Assembly: GCA_013215375.1 (NCBI GenBank)
Contig: JABSRB010000042.1
Span: 1 to 49,327 of the forward strand
DNA: 49,327 nt
Reading direction: 5' to 3'
Origin: Oceanospirillaceae bacterium
GTDB taxonomy: Bacteria > Pseudomonadota > Gammaproteobacteria > Pseudomonadales > Balneatricaceae
Shown: piece after piece, positions 47,785-49,327 of the stretch
Position numbering within the stretch: position 1 is the first letter of the stretch
Layout of the letters: every line of letters starts with the position of its first letter
Notes under the pieces: model-generated
The model's input: only the letters and a program-made list of their open reading frames with translations
Told to the model about the DNA's origin: nothing
Database searches by the model: none
Position numbers and translations under genes: made by a program

Positions 47785-49188
47785 ATGGACTACCCCGAGT
47801 TTTCAAATAATTCTGACTATGATGCAGAAGTTGAAAAAATTAAAAAGCCACCACAATCGATAGAAGCAGAACAGTCGGTGCTCGGTGGCTTGATGATTGA
47901 TAACAATACTTGGGATGTGGTCAGTGAAGTGCTCACTGAAGAGCTGTTTTATCGCCACGACCATCGTTTGATATTCCGTATGATGACTAAGCTGATCAAT
48001 AATCACCAGCCAGTTGATGTGGTGACGTTATCAGAAGAACTTGATCGCACCGGTGATCTAGAAGCTGCCGGTGGCTTAGATTATCTGATTGAATTGGCGC
48101 GTAATACTCCAAGTACCTCCAACTTGCGTGCATATTCAGTGATCGTGCGAGATCGAGCGCTACTCAGGCAGATGATTTCAGTCTCTCAAGAAATAGCGGA
48201 TAGTGCCTTTTCACCAGAGGGACGCGATGCCCAAGAAGTGCTCAATGAAGCTGAACAGCGCATTTTTGAAATTGCGGAGAGCAGGCCTAGTGAAGGTGGC
48301 TTTATCCCTATCAACGATTTGCTCAAAGGCGCCGTTGATAAAATAGATTTTCTTTTTAACAACTCAGATCAGCTGACTGGTGTAACAACAGGTTTTGATG
48401 ATTTAGATGAGAAGACTGCAGGCCTGCAGCCCTCGGATCTGATTATTGTCGCGGCGCGCCCATCAATGGGTAAAACTACTTTTGCGATGAACTTGGTGGA
48501 AAATGCCTTAATGGCAAAAAATAAACCGGTCATCGTTTTTTCCTTAGAAATGCCTGCCGATCAATTGATTACGAGAATGTTGGCTTCTTTAGGTAAGATT
48601 AATCAGACCCGCTTACGTACCGGACAGTTAGAGGAAGATGACTGGCCTAAGTTGACCACTGCCGTTAATATGCTGCGCGATAAACCGCTGTTTATTGATG
48701 ATACCTCTGGTATTAGTCCTACTGAAATGCGTACTAGAGCACGTCGTATCGTGCGGGAGCACGGTGAAGTATCGTTGATTATGATAGATTATCTACAGTT
48801 AATGCAGATAAAAAGTCGCCGTGCCAATGCCAGTCGTGCTGAGGAAATATCCGAAATTTCAGGTGCACTTAAATCGCTAGCCAAAGAATTAAACTGTCCT
48901 GTTGTCGCGCTCTCTCAGCTAAACCGAGCTTTGGAGCAACGCCCTAATAAACGTCCAGTAAACTCCGATTTACGTGAATCAGGCTCCATAGAGCAAGATG
49001 CCGATGTGATTATGTTTTTGTATCGCGATGAAGTGTACAACGAGGATTCCCCAGATAAGGGTATCGCCGAAGTGATATTAGGTAAGCAGCGTAACGGCCC
49101 GATCGGCAGTATTAAACTTGCCTTCATCGGACAGTATTCTAAATTTGAGAATCTGGCGCATGGTAGTTACGAGACGTTTGATGATTAA
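47785..49188 (+). CDS. dnaB: Replicative DNA helicase DnaB
   Basis: Hexameric helicase that unwinds DNA at the replication fork. It is 467 residues: N-terminal primase-interacting domain (about 20-125, IEAEQSVLGGLMID), linker, and RecA-like C-terminal domain with Walker A in ARPSMGKTTFA (about 228-238), Walker B LIMIDYLQLM (about 332-341), and the arginine-finger and DNA-binding loops QLNRALEQRPNKRP and DLRESGSIEQDADV. No intein is present, although dnaB is a common intein site. It is followed by the heptamer repeat. Confidence 0.97.
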   Translation: MDYPEFSNNSDYDAEVEKIKKPPQSIEAEQSVLGGLMIDNNTWDVVSEVLTEELFYRHDHRLIFRMMTKLINNHQPVDVVTLSEELDRTGDLEAAGGLDYLIELARNTPSTSNLRAYSVIVRDRALLRQMISVSQEIADSAFSPEGRDAQEVLNEAEQRIFEIAESRPSEGGFIPINDLLKGAVDKIDFLFNNSDQLTGVTTGFDDLDEKTAGLQPSDLIIVAARPSMGKTTFAMNLVENALMAKNKPVIVFSLEMPADQLITRMLASLGKINQTRLRTGQLEEDDWPKLTTAVNMLRDKPLFIDDTSGISPTEMRTRARRIVREHGEVSLIMIDYLQLMQIKSRRANASRAEEISEISGALKSLAKELNCPVVALSQLNRALEQRPNKRPVNSDLRESGSIEQDADVIMFLYRDEVYNEDSPDKGIAEVILGKQRNGPIGSIKLAFIGQYSKFENLAHGSYETFDD

Positions 49189-49253
49189 GAGTTTAGTTAG
49201 AAAGCTAAAATAAATGTATTGACCCTGTTAGAAGCTAGCAGCAGAATTTGTTG

Positions 49254-49327
49254 CTCACAGCTCACAGCTCACAGCTCACAGCTCACAGCTCACAGCTCAC
49301 AGCTCACAGCTCACAGCTCACAGCTCA
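49254..49327. repeat. Tandem heptanucleotide repeat (CTCACAG)n
   Basis: Ten perfect copies of CTCACAG plus four bases of an eleventh run from 49254 to the window end and presumably beyond. The array starts 66 bases after the dnaB stop. There is no divergence between copies, which suggests recent slippage. Seven is not a multiple of three, so if the array enters a coding region its copy number would shift the reading frame. Confidence 0.95.

Noticed and set aside
49254-49327. CRISPR-like repetition at the window end.
   Set aside because: Units are 7 bases long and contiguous, with no spacers.

Overview
The window is chromosomal DNA of a free-living, probably marine, gammaproteobacterium. Gene order across the translation blocks (secG, tRNA-Leu(GAG), tRNA-fMet, rimP-nusA-infB-rbfA-truB-rpsO-pnp; carAB-greA; yhbY, rlmE-ftsH-folP-glmM-tpiA; rpsF-rpsR-membrane protein-rplI-dnaB) matches the Pseudomonas/Cellvibrionales type. 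A membrane protein rather than priB sits between rpsR and rplI. The AT-leaning sequence and several families (RibH2-type lumazine synthase under an FMN riboswitch, a GlcNAc ABC importer) would fit Cellvibrionales/Spongiibacteraceae-like marine lineages. The genus is an inference and is not proven here.

Layout. 1-6421: an N-acetylglucosamine (chitin-derived amino sugar) utilisation locus. The minus strand carries the start of a BadF/BcrA-type GlcNAc kinase (only its first 37 codons are inside the window) overlapping nagB. Divergent from them is a four-gene CUT1 ABC importer followed by a GntR/UTRA regulator. Repeated TTGGTATT boxes lie in the divergent promoter region. 6438-10010: accessory and housekeeping singles (an acetyltransferase, a YaiI-family protein, moaA, an unknown protein, dtd) with a pair of MITE-like repeats at 7114-7416. 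10258-18335: prfB (without the usual programmed frameshift), lysS, carA-carB, greA, with terminator-containing leaders before carA and greA. 18376-24706: yhbY, rlmE, ftsH, folP, glmM, tpiA. 24722-34801: secG, two tRNA genes, a row of decayed tRNA-fMet-like half copies, a leader with three successive terminator hairpins, then rimP-nusA-infB-rbfA-truB and rpsO-pnp. 34880-44140: an exported unknown protein, 830 bp with no gene, a chemoreceptor with a C-terminal sensor-like domain, a CPA2 antiporter, mutS, a 3-hydroxyacyl-CoA-dehydrogenase-family enzyme and an Lrp/AsnC regulator. 44474-49188: rpsF-rpsR-membrane protein-rplI, FMN riboswitch-ribH, dnaB. The last 74 bases are a heptamer CTCACAG tandem repeat that runs off the window edge.

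Most of the window is conserved housekeeping. I see no CRISPR array, prophage, transposase or defence system. The unusual signals are mainly in RNA and intergenic DNA: the tRNA-fMet half-copy array, the U1-U72 initiator tRNA, stacked terminators before rimP, an intrinsic terminator inside the carAB leader, the tandem MITE-like elements and the terminal heptamer repeat.
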